From positions 1 to 53,589 of the forward strand of contig CALEXZ010000005.1 in NCBI GenBank assembly GCA_937926195.1: 53,589 bases of DNA, written 5' to 3'. Shown here in pieces: positions 17,095 to 24,857 of this stretch. The notes below the pieces were generated by a model. It worked only from the letters and a program-made list of their open reading frames with translations, was not told the DNA's origin and did not search any database. Source of the DNA: an uncultured Actinomyces sp. (GTDB lineage Bacteria; Actinomycetota; Actinomycetes; Actinomycetales; Actinomycetaceae). Position 1 is the first letter of the stretch. The number at the start of each line of letters is the position of its first letter. Position numbers and translations under genes: made by a program.

Positions 17095-17859
17095 TCAGTG
17101 GCTGAGGACCTTGGACAGGAAGTCGCGGGCGCGCTCGGTGGCGGGCGCCGTGAAGAACTGCTCGGGGGCGGCGAGCTCGACGACCTGTCCCCCGTCCATG
17201 AAGGCGACGCGGTCCGCGACCGAGCGGGCGAAGCCCATCTCGTGGGTGACGACGAGCATGGTCATGCCGCTGGCGGCAAGGTCCTTGATGACGTCGAGGA
17301 CCTCGTTGATCATCTCCGGGTCCAGGGCGCTGGTGGGCTCGTCGAAGAGCATGACCTTGGGTTCCATCGCCAGGGCGCGCGCGATGGCCACGCGCTGCTG
17401 CTGGCCGCCTGAGAGCTGGGTGGGGCGCTTGGCGGCCTGGTCGGCCAGGCCCACGCGCTTCAGGAGCTCGCGGGCGCGCTCCTCGGCCTGCGCCCGGGGG
17501 ACGCGGCGCACGCGCACGGGGGCGAGCGTGATGTTGTCCAGCACGGTGCGGTGCGGGAAGAGGTTGAAGGACTGGAAGACCATGCCGACCTCGGCGCGCA
17601 GGCGCGCGAGCTCCTTGCCCTCCTCCGGCAGCCGCTCGCCGTCGATCTCGATGGTGCCCGAGTCGATGGTCTCCAGCCGGTTGATCGTGCGGCACAGGGT
17701 CGACTTGCCGGAGCCGGAGGCACCGATGACGACGACGACCTCGCCGGCGTGCACGTCCAGGCTGACGTCGTCGAGGGCGGTGAAGGCGCCGAAGCGCTTG
17801 GTCACGTTGCTGACGCGGACGAGCGGGTGGCGGGCCGGGGTGGAAGCGGGTGCGGTCAC
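17095..17859 (-). CDS. Amino acid ABC transporter ATP-binding protein (GluA-like)
   Basis: ATPase that powers the importer. 254 residues with Walker A GASGSGKST, Q-loop FQSFNLFPH, signature LSGGQQQRVAIARAL, Walker B VMLFDEPTSALDP and the switch histidine in VVTHEMGF. This Q-loop and signature combination is typical of polar amino acid importers. Start is GTG at 17859, with AGAGG upstream. It is the first gene of the gluABCD-like operon; a 19-bp palindrome sits 41-59 bases upstream. Confidence 0.93.
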   Translation of the reverse strand: MTAPASTPARHPLVRVSNVTKRFGAFTALDDVSLDVHAGEVVVVIGASGSGKSTLCRTINRLETIDSGTIEIDGERLPEEGKELARLRAEVGMVFQSFNLFPHRTVLDNITLAPVRVRRVPRAQAEERARELLKRVGLADQAAKRPTQLSGGQQQRVAIARALAMEPKVMLFDEPTSALDPEMINEVLDVIKDLAASGMTMLVVTHEMGFARSVADRVAFMDGGQVVELAAPEQFFTAPATERARDFLSKVLSH

Positions 17860-17899
17860 GCGTGCCTCTTCTCGAGGTCGTGGGCGAACGGGACTGGGA

Positions 17900-17918
17900 C
17901 TGTCACTGACAGTGACAG
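17900..17918. promoter_or_regulatory. 19-bp perfect palindrome upstream of the importer operon
   Basis: CTGTCACTG, a central A, then CAGTGACAG. It lies 41 bases before the GTG of the ATPase gene, where an operator or an RNA stem in the leader would be expected. The regulator is unknown. Confidence 0.55.
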
Positions 17919-18043
17919 CAACACATTCGCATGCGCACGCGTTCCCTCCTTCAGGGGTGACGGGGCCGTGATGCTCAACACGACTCCGGGCCTGCCCCTG
18001 ACGCTAGCAGGAGCGCGGGCCGCGGCGTCAACCCGGACGGGCA

Positions 18044-18931
18044 TCAGCCCGCATGCTGGGCGCGCGCGGAGGCGTAGAGACACACCGCCGCGGCCGCGGA
18101 CACGTTGAGGGACTCCGCCGCCCCGAACACGGGGATGGAGACGACGGCGTCGACCTCGCTCAGCAGCTCGGGCTGCAGGCCGCGCGCCTCGTTGCCCAGG
18201 AGCCAGGCGCTGGGGCGCGCCAGCAGCTCATCGGCCTCGAACAGGTCAACGTCCCCGCGCGAGTCCGCTGCGAGCGTCCCCAGCCCCGCCTCGCGCAGGG
18301 CGGTGAGGACCTCGTCGAGGGCGAGGCCGGTGAGCACCGGCAGGTGGAAGAGGCTGCCTGCGGTGGCGCGCACCGTCTTGGGGTTGGTGACCTCGACGCT
18401 GCCGCGTGCGAGCACGACCGCGTCGGCCCCCGCGGCGTCGGCGGCGCGGATGATCGTGCCCGCGTTGCCCGGGTCCTGGGTCTCGGTGAGGACGACGACG
18501 AGCCGTGCACCGCCGAGCAGCGCGTCCAGGCGGTCGGAGGAGGTGAGCACCTGGGTGGAGACGACGGCGAGAAGCCCCTGGGCGTCGCTGCTCATGGCGG
18601 CCATGACCGCCTCCGTCACCCGGTGGACGTAGATGCGCGCGCCGCGCGCCTGGGCGACGACCTCCTCGTAGCGGGTGGCGGCGGCGTCGGTGACGTAGAG
18701 GTCGAGGACGTGCCGGGGGGCGTGCCTCACGGCCTCACGCACGCCCTGGGGCCCCTCGACGAGAAAGCGGCCGTGGCGGGTGCGCATGCCGCGGCGGGCG
18801 AGGGCGGCCACGCGCGTCACCCGCTGCGAGGCCGGGTTGTCCATGAGATCGGGGCGGGGCGCGGGCTCTCCCGCGGGGCGGGGCATGGGGATGCCGGGTC
18901 TCCAGGTCGTGTCGTCGCCGCGCGTGCTCAT
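18044..18931 (-). CDS. SpoU/TrmH-family RNA 2'-O-ribose methyltransferase
   Basis: SAM-dependent methyltransferase with a deep trefoil knot, probably acting on 23S rRNA or tRNA. 295 residues: an N-terminal substrate-binding part (ARRGMRTRHGRFLVEGPQGVREA) and the SPOUT core with motif 1 TETQDPGNAGTIIRAADAAG, motif 2 WLLGNEARGL and motif 3 VSIPVFGAAESLNVSAAAAV. Exact target unknown (TsnR/RlmB/TrmH-like). The ATG at 18931 is preceded by TACGCT and seven bases, so it is probably leaderless. The gene lies next to rplT in the same direction, as is common in actinobacteria. Confidence 0.88.
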   Translation of the reverse strand: MSTRGDDTTWRPGIPMPRPAGEPAPRPDLMDNPASQRVTRVAALARRGMRTRHGRFLVEGPQGVREAVRHAPRHVLDLYVTDAAATRYEEVVAQARGARIYVHRVTEAVMAAMSSDAQGLLAVVSTQVLTSSDRLDALLGGARLVVVLTETQDPGNAGTIIRAADAAGADAVVLARGSVEVTNPKTVRATAGSLFHLPVLTGLALDEVLTALREAGLGTLAADSRGDVDLFEADELLARPSAWLLGNEARGLQPELLSEVDAVVSIPVFGAAESLNVSAAAAVCLYASARAQHAG

Positions 18932-18938
18932 GGGGCTG

Positions 18939-18944
18939 AGCGTA
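18939..18944 (-). promoter_or_regulatory. -10 element of the SpoU methyltransferase gene (leaderless)
   Basis: TACGCT on the minus strand, seven bases before the ATG at 18931. Confidence 0.45.
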
Positions 18945-18987
18945 CGGGAAGCGCCGACCGCGGGCGGCGGCGGGCGGGGAGCGCACG

Positions 18988-19026
18988 ACGACGGCGCCGT
19001 CACCTGTGTGGTGGCGGCGCCGTCGT
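18988..19026 (-). terminator. Hairpin after rplT
   Basis: A 17-bp stem with one G-U pair (18988-19004 with 19010-19026) and a TGTGT loop, located between the rplT stop and the methyltransferase promoter. No T-run. Probable terminator of infC-rpmI-rplT. Confidence 0.6.
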
Positions 19027-19047
19027 GGCGGCTGGTGCCGTGTGCCC

Positions 19048-19428
19048 TCAGGCCTTGGGGGCGTTGACGTCGGCCGGCAGGGCCTTCTTGGCGACCTCGA
19101 CGAGGGCCGTGAAGGCGGCGGGCTCGTTGACGGCGAGCTCGGCGAGCATGCGACGGTCGACCTCGACGCCGGCCAGGCCCAGGCCCTGGATGAACCGGTT
19201 GTAGGTCAGGCCCTGGGCACGAGCGGCGGCGTTGATGCGCTGGATCCACAGGCGACGGAAGTCGCCCTTGCGGGCGCGACGGTCACGGAAGGCGTAGACG
19301 CCGGAGTGGGTGACCTGCTCCTTGGCCTTGCGGTACAGGCGCGAGCGCTGGCCGCGGTAGCCGGAGGCCTGCTCGAGGACGGAACGACGCTTCTTCTGGG
19401 CGTTGACAGCCCGCTTCACACGTGCCAT
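19048..19428 (-). CDS. rplT: Ribosomal protein L20
   Basis: Large-subunit protein needed for early 50S assembly, binding 23S rRNA. 126 residues starting MARVKRAVNAQKKRR, with GYRGQRSRLYRKAKEQ and RRLWIQRINAAARAQGLTYN. The basic N-terminal tail and full length fit the family. AAAGGAG precedes the ATG. Third gene of infC-rpmI-rplT. Confidence 0.98.
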   Translation of the reverse strand: MARVKRAVNAQKKRRSVLEQASGYRGQRSRLYRKAKEQVTHSGVYAFRDRRARKGDFRRLWIQRINAAARAQGLTYNRFIQGLGLAGVEVDRRMLAELAVNEPAAFTALVEVAKKALPADVNAPKA

Positions 19429-19457
19429 GTGATGACTCCTTTACGTGACGGGGCCGG

Positions 19458-19652
19458 TCAGCGACCGAGCAGCCTCTTGGCCTGGCGCAGGTTCGTGGGG
19501 TCGACGACCTGGTCCCTGGACAGCTTGCGCTTGCGGCGCGAGGACTTGACCTCGAGCAGGTGGCGCTTGTTCGCCTGCTCACGCATGAGCTTGCCGCTGC
19601 CGGTGACCCGGAAGCGCTTCTTAGCACCGGAGTGCGTCTTGTTCTTCGGCAT
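19458..19652 (-). CDS. rpmI: Ribosomal protein L35
   Basis: Small basic large-subunit protein, 64 residues, MPKNKTHSGAKKRFRVTGSG to RQAKRLLGR, standard length. AAGAGG lies upstream of the ATG. It sits between infC and rplT, the classic order. Confidence 0.98.
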   Translation of the reverse strand: MPKNKTHSGAKKRFRVTGSGKLMREQANKRHLLEVKSSRRKRKLSRDQVVDPTNLRQAKRLLGR

Positions 19653-19741
19653 TCTTGGATTCCTCTTGTCGGCCCTCGGGCTCGCGCCCGGGCTGTGGAC
19701 CCCACGCGGGGCGCCGGTGGGGTGGGTCTATGGACTCGGGC

Positions 19742-20377
19742 TCAGGCCTGCTCGGTGCCGGCCTCGGCGGCCGGGGCCTGGGTCTCGCCCTTGTGCGCGT
19801 GCTTCTCGGCACGGCGGTTGGCGCGGGCCTCCTCGCGGCGGCGGCGCTGGTCGGACTTGAGCTCGGCCTTCTTGCGGGTCGGCGCGAGGACCATGACCAT
19901 CTGGCGGCCGTCCTGGCGCGGGTGCGACTCAATGGTGGCGAGCTCACCGACCTGCTCGGCGACCTTCTGCAGCAGACGGATGCCCAGCTCGGGGCGGGAC
20001 TGCTCGCGGCCGCGGAAGCGGACGATGCACTTGACCTTGTCACCACCCCGAAGGAAGCGCTCGACGTGCCCCATCTTGGTGGCGTAGTCGTGGGCGTCGA
20101 TCTTGGGGCGGAACTGGATCTCCTTGAGCTGCGTGTTCGCCTGGTTGCGGCGGGCGTCACGCGCCTTCATGGCCGACTCGTACTTGAACTTGCCGTAGTC
20201 CATGAGCTTGCACACCGGGGGGCGCGCGTCGGGGGCCACCTCGACGAGGTCGAGGTCGGCCTCCTCGGCAAGACGTAGGGCGTCCTCGACCCGGACGACA
20301 CCGACCTGCTCACCGCTGGGACCGACGAGGCGCACCTCGGGGACGCGGATCCGTTCGTTGATACGGGGCTCGCTGAT
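19742..20377 (-). CDS. infC: Translation initiation factor IF-3, ATC start
   Basis: IF-3 binds the 30S subunit and checks the start codon and initiator tRNA. Residues RIRVPEVRLVGPSGEQ and KLMDYGKFKYES mark the N-domain, and KVKCIVRFRGREQSRPELG with IESHPRQDGRQMVMVLAP the C-domain. The conserved N-terminus SEPRINERIRVPEV is only included if translation starts at ATC (20377-20375). GAGGA lies seven bases upstream of that codon and an in-frame TGA lies four codons upstream, so no ATG, GTG or TTG can serve; the next GTG (20335) would remove conserved residues. 211 residues plus an unusual Ala/Glu-rich tail. Confidence 0.95.
   Translation of the reverse strand: MSEPRINERIRVPEVRLVGPSGEQVGVVRVEDALRLAEEADLDLVEVAPDARPPVCKLMDYGKFKYESAMKARDARRNQANTQLKEIQFRPKIDAHDYATKMGHVERFLRGGDKVKCIVRFRGREQSRPELGIRLLQKVAEQVGELATIESHPRQDGRQMVMVLAPTRKKAELKSDQRRRREEARANRRAEKHAHKGETQAPAAEAGTEQA
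20375..20377 (-). promoter_or_regulatory. Non-canonical ATC start codon of infC
   Basis: ATC preceded by GAGGA with seven-base spacing and bounded by an in-frame TGA four codons upstream. In Escherichia coli infC starts with AUU and IF-3 represses its own translation through that codon; the same logic is inferred here. Confidence 0.85.
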
Positions 20378-20604
20378 GGGAGTTCCTCACTTCCGGAAGA
20401 CAGGTGACCGCGGGGACGACGAAGGCCTTCGCCGCTTGACGCGCACGAAGGCCCTTCATGTACCGCTGGGGTACGGTCAGACAGTCGCCGTGGGCGCCGC
20501 TGACCGCGAGGATCGCTCCTCGCACGACCCGGTCCCCGAACGAGAACCCAGGTGGGATTACTCCGCTTGCGCTCCGGGGACGGGCCCCGGACGGTCGGTA
20601 CGCA
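20378..20604 (-). ncRNA. Structured leader of infC-rpmI-rplT mRNA
   Basis: About 220 bases separate the probable -10 (TAGCCT, 20610-20605) from the infC start. They hold a 7-bp hairpin TCCGGGG/CCCCGGA (20573-20579 with 20585-20591) near the 5' end. Close to the gene is an 11-bp stem with one bulge, GAAGGGCCTTCG (20457-20446) with CGAAGGCCTTC (20431-20421). Leaders of this operon are autoregulatory in other bacteria (by L20 or IF-3); the family of this one is not recognised. Confidence 0.4.
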
Positions 20605-20610
20605 AGGCTA
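20605..20610 (-). promoter_or_regulatory. Possible -10 element of infC-rpmI-rplT
   Basis: TAGCCT on the minus strand, the same hexamer as in front of the SAM riboswitch at 29121-29126. The stretch between this point and the sseB-like stop (20611-20694) holds nothing else recognised. Confidence 0.4.
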
Positions 20611-20694
20611 CCAGCCTCTTCAGGGGCTTCCCAGGTCATCGTCGAGGGCGTTGACGTGACCCTTCCCACGCCCGCCCCGCCGTCGCGGCCGCGC

Positions 20695-21531
20695 TCAGGC
20701 GGGCAGCGGGCACAGCTCGACGGTGTCGATGAGCTCGCCCCACGCGGGGTTGACCATGACCATCTGGCAGGCCTCCAGGGTGGCGGCGACGGCGGGGGTG
20801 CCGCCGTCGGCGTCGATGCGCAGGAAGACCCGCAGCTCGGCGCTGTCCCCGGGGGCGAAGGCGACGCCGGTGACGCCGTCGACGGCGCCGAGCTGGGCCG
20901 CGACCTCGTCCTGGACGGGCTCGTTGCGCCACGAGGGCACCCACGCCTCTTCCCCGGCCAGCGCGACGACGGCGGGGCGCGGCAGGCGCAGGTCACGGGT
21001 CCCCGGGTCCAGGACCCACAGCTGGTCGGTCTCAACGACGGCGACCTGGGCGGCGCGCACGGGGTCGACGGGGACGGGGCGCACGTCCGGCCTCCAGGCG
21101 CTCATCGCCGCGGCGCTGGTGAAGACCGGCAGGGCGATGTGCCCGTCGGGAAGGTCGACGGCGAGGGTGGCGGCGTCCTGGGCGGCGTCCGCGGTGTGGA
21201 CCTCGTGCCTGGGCGCCACCCCGCCCAGGCCGAGGCGCCCGGCGGGACCGGGGACGGTGGTGAGGGTGTGGGCGGCGACCGGCAGGATGACGCGGCTCGC
21301 CGTCAGTGCCGTCCACAGGGCGTCGAGGTACTCGTGGCGGGGCAGGCCCGTCGCCTCCAGGGCGGCGGTGACCGCGGGGGCGGCGGAGCCGTCGTCGTCG
21401 GCGAAGGGGCTGGGGGAGGCGAGCAGGCGCTCCATCTTGGCCCGGGCGGCCAGCGCCGCCGCGACCTGGGGATCGGCGTCCGGGGGGAGCGCAGGGTGCT
21501 GGGGGTCGGCACCGTCGGGCGCCCCGCTCAC
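20695..21531 (-). CDS. SseB-domain protein coupled to hisA
   Basis: A 278-residue protein of unknown function that appears to hold two SseB-like halves: about 60-150 (EYLDALWTALTASRVILPV to ALPVFTSAAAMSAW) and about 165-278 (RAAQVAVVETDQLWVLDPG to the C-terminal domain ending CQMVMVNPAWGELIDTVEL). SseB-fold proteins often sit next to hisA in actinobacteria. Start is GTG at 21531 overlapping the hisA stop as GTGA, with GGAGG upstream, so translation is coupled to hisA. No membrane segment or catalytic motif is seen. Confidence 0.75.
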   Translation of the reverse strand: MSGAPDGADPQHPALPPDADPQVAAALAARAKMERLLASPSPFADDDGSAAPAVTAALEATGLPRHEYLDALWTALTASRVILPVAAHTLTTVPGPAGRLGLGGVAPRHEVHTADAAQDAATLAVDLPDGHIALPVFTSAAAMSAWRPDVRPVPVDPVRAAQVAVVETDQLWVLDPGTRDLRLPRPAVVALAGEEAWVPSWRNEPVQDEVAAQLGAVDGVTGVAFAPGDSAELRVFLRIDADGGTPAVAATLEACQMVMVNPAWGELIDTVELCPLPA

Positions 21532-22271
21532 GCGCGCGCCTCCTCCACGCTCGCGCCGCGGGCCACGGCCAGGGCCTGCTGGAGGGTGAAGCTGCCGCTG
21601 TACAGGGCCTTGCCGACGATGGCGGCGTCGATGCCCTCGTCGACGAGGGCCGCGAGCTCGGCGATGTCCTCCAGGCGGGCGATGCCGCCCGAGGCGACGA
21701 CGGGGGCGCTCGTGCGGGCGGCGACCTCGCGCAGCAGCACGGTGTTGGGCCCCTGGAGGGTGCCGTCCTTGGTGACGTCGGTGACGACGTAGCGCGAGCA
21801 GCCTGCGGCGTCCAGGCGCGCGAGGGTCTGCCACAGGTCCCCGCCCTCCTTCGTCCAGCCGCGGGCCGCCAGCGTCGTGCCGCGCACGTCCAGGCCGACG
21901 GCGATCTTCTCCCCGTGATCGGCGATGACCTTCTCGGTCCACTCGGGGTCCTCCAGGGCGGCCGTGCCGAGGTTGACGCGGGTGGCACCGGCGTCGAGGG
22001 CGCGGGCCAGGGAGGCGTCGTCACGGATGCCGCCGGAGAGCTCGACCTTGATGCCGACCTCACCGACGATGCGGGCCAGCAGCTCGGCGTTGGAGCCGCG
22101 TCCGAAGGCGGCGTCGAGGTCGACCAGGTGGATCCACTCGGCACCGGCCTCGACCCAGTCGTGGGCGGCGTCGACGGGGCTGCCGTAGTCGGTCTCGGAG
22201 CCGGCCTCGCCCCGGAGCAGGCGCACGGCCTTGCCGTCAGCGACGTCGACGGCGGGAAGCAGGGTGAGCAT
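21528..22271 (-). CDS. priA: Phosphoribosyl isomerase, PriA type (HisA/TrpF)
   Basis: TIM-barrel isomerase converting ProFAR to PRFAR in histidine synthesis; actinobacterial PriA enzymes also perform the TrpF step of tryptophan synthesis. 247 residues: LLPAVDVADGKAVRLL at the start, ELSGGIRDD, and the RGWTKEGGDLW loop, whose tryptophan is characteristic of PriA rather than single-function HisA. SD GAGAGGA precedes the ATG at 22271. It lies 22 bases after hisH and is coupled to the sseB-like gene. Dual function is inferred from the loop and would need absence of trpF elsewhere. Confidence 0.9.
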   Translation of the reverse strand: MLTLLPAVDVADGKAVRLLRGEAGSETDYGSPVDAAHDWVEAGAEWIHLVDLDAAFGRGSNAELLARIVGEVGIKVELSGGIRDDASLARALDAGATRVNLGTAALEDPEWTEKVIADHGEKIAVGLDVRGTTLAARGWTKEGGDLWQTLARLDAAGCSRYVVTDVTKDGTLQGPNTVLLREVAARTSAPVVASGGIARLEDIAELAALVDEGIDAAIVGKALYSGSFTLQQALAVARGASVEEARA

Positions 22272-22293
22272 GAGGATCCTCTCGTGTGGGGTG

Positions 22294-22977
22294 TCAGAGG
22301 GTGGTGAGCCAGTTGCGCAGGAGCTCGGCGCCGACGTCGCCGGACTTCTCGGGGTGGAACTGGGTGGCGCTGAGCGCCCCGTTCTCCACGGCGGCGAGGA
22401 AGTCCTCGCCGTGCGTGGCCCAGGCGGCCAGCGGCAGGCGGGTGGGCCCCTCACCGAGAAGCTGGGCCGGGTCGGTCTTGGCGGCGTAGGAGTGGACGAA
22501 GTAGAAGCGCCGCCCGTCGATGCCCTCGAAGAGGACGCTTCCCTCGGGGGCACGGACCTCGGACCACCCCATGTGGGGCACGACGTCGGCCTCCAGCCGC
22601 GAGACGGTTCCGGGCCACTGGGCGAGGCCTGCCGTGAGGGCACCGGGGGCGTCGGCGGCGCCCTGTGCCCCTGGGACGGGTCCGGTGGCGAACTCGGCGG
22701 AGGCCTCGAACATCACCTGCATGCCCACGCAGATCCCCAGGACGGGGCGCCCTCCGGCCAGGCGGCGGTCGATGAGCCGGGGGGCGTCGACGGCGCGCAA
22801 CTGGTCCATGACCGAGGCGAAGGCGCCCACGCCCGGCACAAGCAGCCCGTCCGCGCTCTCGACAGCGGCGGCGTCGTGGGTGAGCTCGACCTCGGCGCCC
22901 ACGCGCTCCAGAGCGCGCACGGCCGAGCGGACGTTGCCGCTCCCGTAGGACAGGACGACGACCTTGGGCTGGCTCAT
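22294..22977 (-). CDS. hisH: Imidazole glycerol phosphate synthase glutaminase subunit
   Basis: Class I glutamine amidotransferase feeding ammonia to HisF. 227 residues: oxyanion strand area GSGNVRSA, nucleophile Cys83 in GICVGMQVM, and the His/Glu pair in TQFHPEKSGD near the C-terminus. First gene of hisH-priA-sseB-like. TAGGGT lies six bases before the ATG, so the mRNA is probably leaderless. hisF is not in the window. Confidence 0.95.
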   Translation of the reverse strand: MSQPKVVVLSYGSGNVRSAVRALERVGAEVELTHDAAAVESADGLLVPGVGAFASVMDQLRAVDAPRLIDRRLAGGRPVLGICVGMQVMFEASAEFATGPVPGAQGAADAPGALTAGLAQWPGTVSRLEADVVPHMGWSEVRAPEGSVLFEGIDGRRFYFVHSYAAKTDPAQLLGEGPTRLPLAAWATHGEDFLAAVENGALSATQFHPEKSGDVGAELLRNWLTTL

Positions 22978-22983
22978 GGGGCC

Positions 22984-22989
22984 ACCCTA
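22984..22989 (-). promoter_or_regulatory. -10 element of hisH (leaderless)
   Basis: TAGGGT then GGCCCC then ATG. The same GGCCCC spacer is found before hisD. Confidence 0.5.
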
Positions 22990-23119
22990 GCGGCGCCCGG
23001 GCGCGCCGCCGCCGCCGTCTCAACGCGGCTCCCCGTCACCCACGGTCCGGGCCACGGGGCGACCGGGCACCACCCGGCACGACTGGCGCCACCCCCACGG
23101 TTGCAGCCAGGATGCCTCC

Positions 23120-24760
23120 GTGAGCACTCCCCCCGCGCCGCCGAGCTCCTTCGGCCTGTCCATCCCGGGCGTCCGCCTGGAGAGCATCATCGGTCGAGGC
23201 GGCTTCGCCACCGTCTACAGCGGGACCCAGGAGTCCCTGGAGCGGCCGGTGGCCGTCAAGGTCGACTCGCGCGCGCTGCACGACGAGCGCAACCGGCGCC
23301 GCTACCTGCGGGAGGTCCAGGCGGCCGGGCGCATCACCGGGCACCCGCACGTCGTCTCCCTCATCGACACGGGGGTGCTGGCGGACTCGCGTCCCTACAT
23401 CGTCATGGAGCGCTGCGACGGCGGGAGCCTGTCCGACCTGGTGAAGTCCGGTCCGCTGCCCGCCGTCGACGCGGTCGCCCTCGTGGGTGCGGCGAGCTCC
23501 GCCCTGGGGGCGGCTCACCGGGCCGGGGTCCTGCACCGGGACGTCAAGCCCGACAACATCCTCCTGGACGCCTACGGGTCGCCGCGTCTGACGGACTTCG
23601 GGATCGCCTCGGTCGAGCGCGAGGGGCAGGACCCGACGGTCACCCTGGAGTGCCTCACCCCGGACTTCGCCTGCCCGGAGGCCTTCGCGCTGACCCCGCC
23701 CCGCCCCGAGGGCGACGTGTGGTCCATGGGTGCGGTCCTCTTCTACCTGCTCGCCGGCAAGGGCCCGCGCCGTGCCGCTGACGGCTCCGCGCAGTCCTTC
23801 GCCCAGATCGTGCGGGTGCTCGATCGTCCCGTCGACCTGAGCAACCCGCTCATCCCCGAGGTGGTGCGCCCGGTGCTCTCCACCGCCATGCACACCGACG
23901 CCGGCTCGCGCTACCCCGACGGCGTGGCCCTGTGCGACGCCCTGACGGAGCTGGGCGAGCAGCTGGGCGAGGGGCAGATGACCGTCACCGGCCCCGGGGC
24001 GGCCCTGAGGCTGGCGCAGGCGGTCGTCCCGCCGCCGGAGCCCGCCAGCCAGACGCTCGTTCCGCCCGGCGCGCCCGCCCCGGTGGTGGGCCCGGCGGCC
24101 GTGACCAGGAGGCTGGCCGTGCCGCCGACGGGACCGGGGGCGAGTCTCACCGGCCCGCAGGCGCAGCACGCCGTCCCGGTCATCACCTCCCCGGTGGGTG
24201 GCGCTGGCCCCACCGGCCGCCGTCGGCGCTCGCTCACCGCCCTGAGCACCGGTCTGGTCATCGGCACGCTGCTGGGTCTGGGGCTGGGGTGGACGCTGTG
24301 GAACGAGGCGGCTGCCGCGACGACGAGCAGCGCCGCAGCGGCGAACGAGACCGCGGCGTCCGGCAGCGACGCCGAGCCCACGGCACAGGCGGAAGAGTCG
24401 GGCGCGAGCAGCACGCCGCCGCACGCGGTGGGCACCTGCCTGGGCGGGATCGTGTCCATCGCGGGGACCGCCACCGCACAGAAGACCGACTGCCACAGCG
24501 CCCACTACTGGGAGGTCTTCGCCGTGGGCACCCTCGACGCGTCGACCACCGGCATGACGGAGAGCGACCTGGCGGCCGACCCCAACGTCCAGGCCACGTG
24601 CACACGGGCCGCGGCCACCGCCTACGGCGAGCCGGACCCGGACGTCTCCGTGCTGGGACCCAGCGAGGTCGACTGGAAGGTCGACGGCAACCGGGGCTTC
24701 TCCTGCATCGTCTCGCCCGCGGAGGGCGACGAGCGCACCCGCCCCTACTCCGAGGGCTGA
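23120..24760 (+). CDS. Membrane Ser/Thr protein kinase with extracellular septum-formation-like domain
   Basis: PknB-type (Hanks) kinase. 546 residues: glycine loop GRGGFATVYSG, Lys47, HRDVKPDN with Asp141, DFG at 159-161. An unstructured Pro/Ala-rich juxtamembrane stretch covers 290-370, a single membrane span about 372-393 (after RRRR) and an Ala/Ser linker follow. The outer domain has four cysteines (TCLGG, DCHSAHYWEV, TCTRAA, SCIVSP), the pattern of the actinobacterial septum-formation family. Start is GTG at 23120; an ATG at 23112 is out of frame. The activation segment is short and reads LECLTPDFACPEAF, lacking the common GTP(E)YM-type motif. Transcribed divergently from hisH. Confidence 0.88.
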   Translation: MSTPPAPPSSFGLSIPGVRLESIIGRGGFATVYSGTQESLERPVAVKVDSRALHDERNRRRYLREVQAAGRITGHPHVVSLIDTGVLADSRPYIVMERCDGGSLSDLVKSGPLPAVDAVALVGAASSALGAAHRAGVLHRDVKPDNILLDAYGSPRLTDFGIASVEREGQDPTVTLECLTPDFACPEAFALTPPRPEGDVWSMGAVLFYLLAGKGPRRAADGSAQSFAQIVRVLDRPVDLSNPLIPEVVRPVLSTAMHTDAGSRYPDGVALCDALTELGEQLGEGQMTVTGPGAALRLAQAVVPPPEPASQTLVPPGAPAPVVGPAAVTRRLAVPPTGPGASLTGPQAQHAVPVITSPVGGAGPTGRRRRSLTALSTGLVIGTLLGLGLGWTLWNEAAAATTSSAAAANETAASGSDAEPTAQAEESGASSTPPHAVGTCLGGIVSIAGTATAQKTDCHSAHYWEVFAVGTLDASTTGMTESDLAADPNVQATCTRAAATAYGEPDPDVSVLGPSEVDWKVDGNRGFSCIVSPAEGDERTRPYSEG

Positions 24761-24820
24761 GCCCCGGCCGCAGCCTCCGGCGACGCGGCCCTGAGGAGCG
24801 CGCTGTCCGCGACGGCGCAC

Positions 24821-24851
24821 GGGTGGCGGCGGTCAGGCACCGCCACCACCC
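24821..24851. terminator. Hairpin between convergent genes
   Basis: GGGTGGCGGCGGT (24821-24833) pairs with 24839-24851 with one mismatch and a five-base loop. It sits between the 3' ends of the kinase gene (plus) and the unknown gene (minus) and can serve both. Confidence 0.5.
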
Positions 24852-24857
24852 GCGCGC

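Noticed and set aside
16046..17695. 549-codon minus-strand frame joining the ATPase and binding-protein region
   Set aside because: Its first 225 codons read the ATPase gene in a wrong frame; the real start is the ATG at 17020 with a lipoprotein signal peptide.
20310..20460. Short frame MKGLRARQ... in the infC leader overlapping the infC start
   Set aside because: No ribosome-binding site, Arg/Pro-rich shadow composition; kept only as an outside possibility for a leader peptide.
23036..24820. 594-codon minus-strand frame opposite the Ser/Thr kinase
   Set aside because: Shadow; composition and lack of any fold against an obvious kinase on the plus strand.
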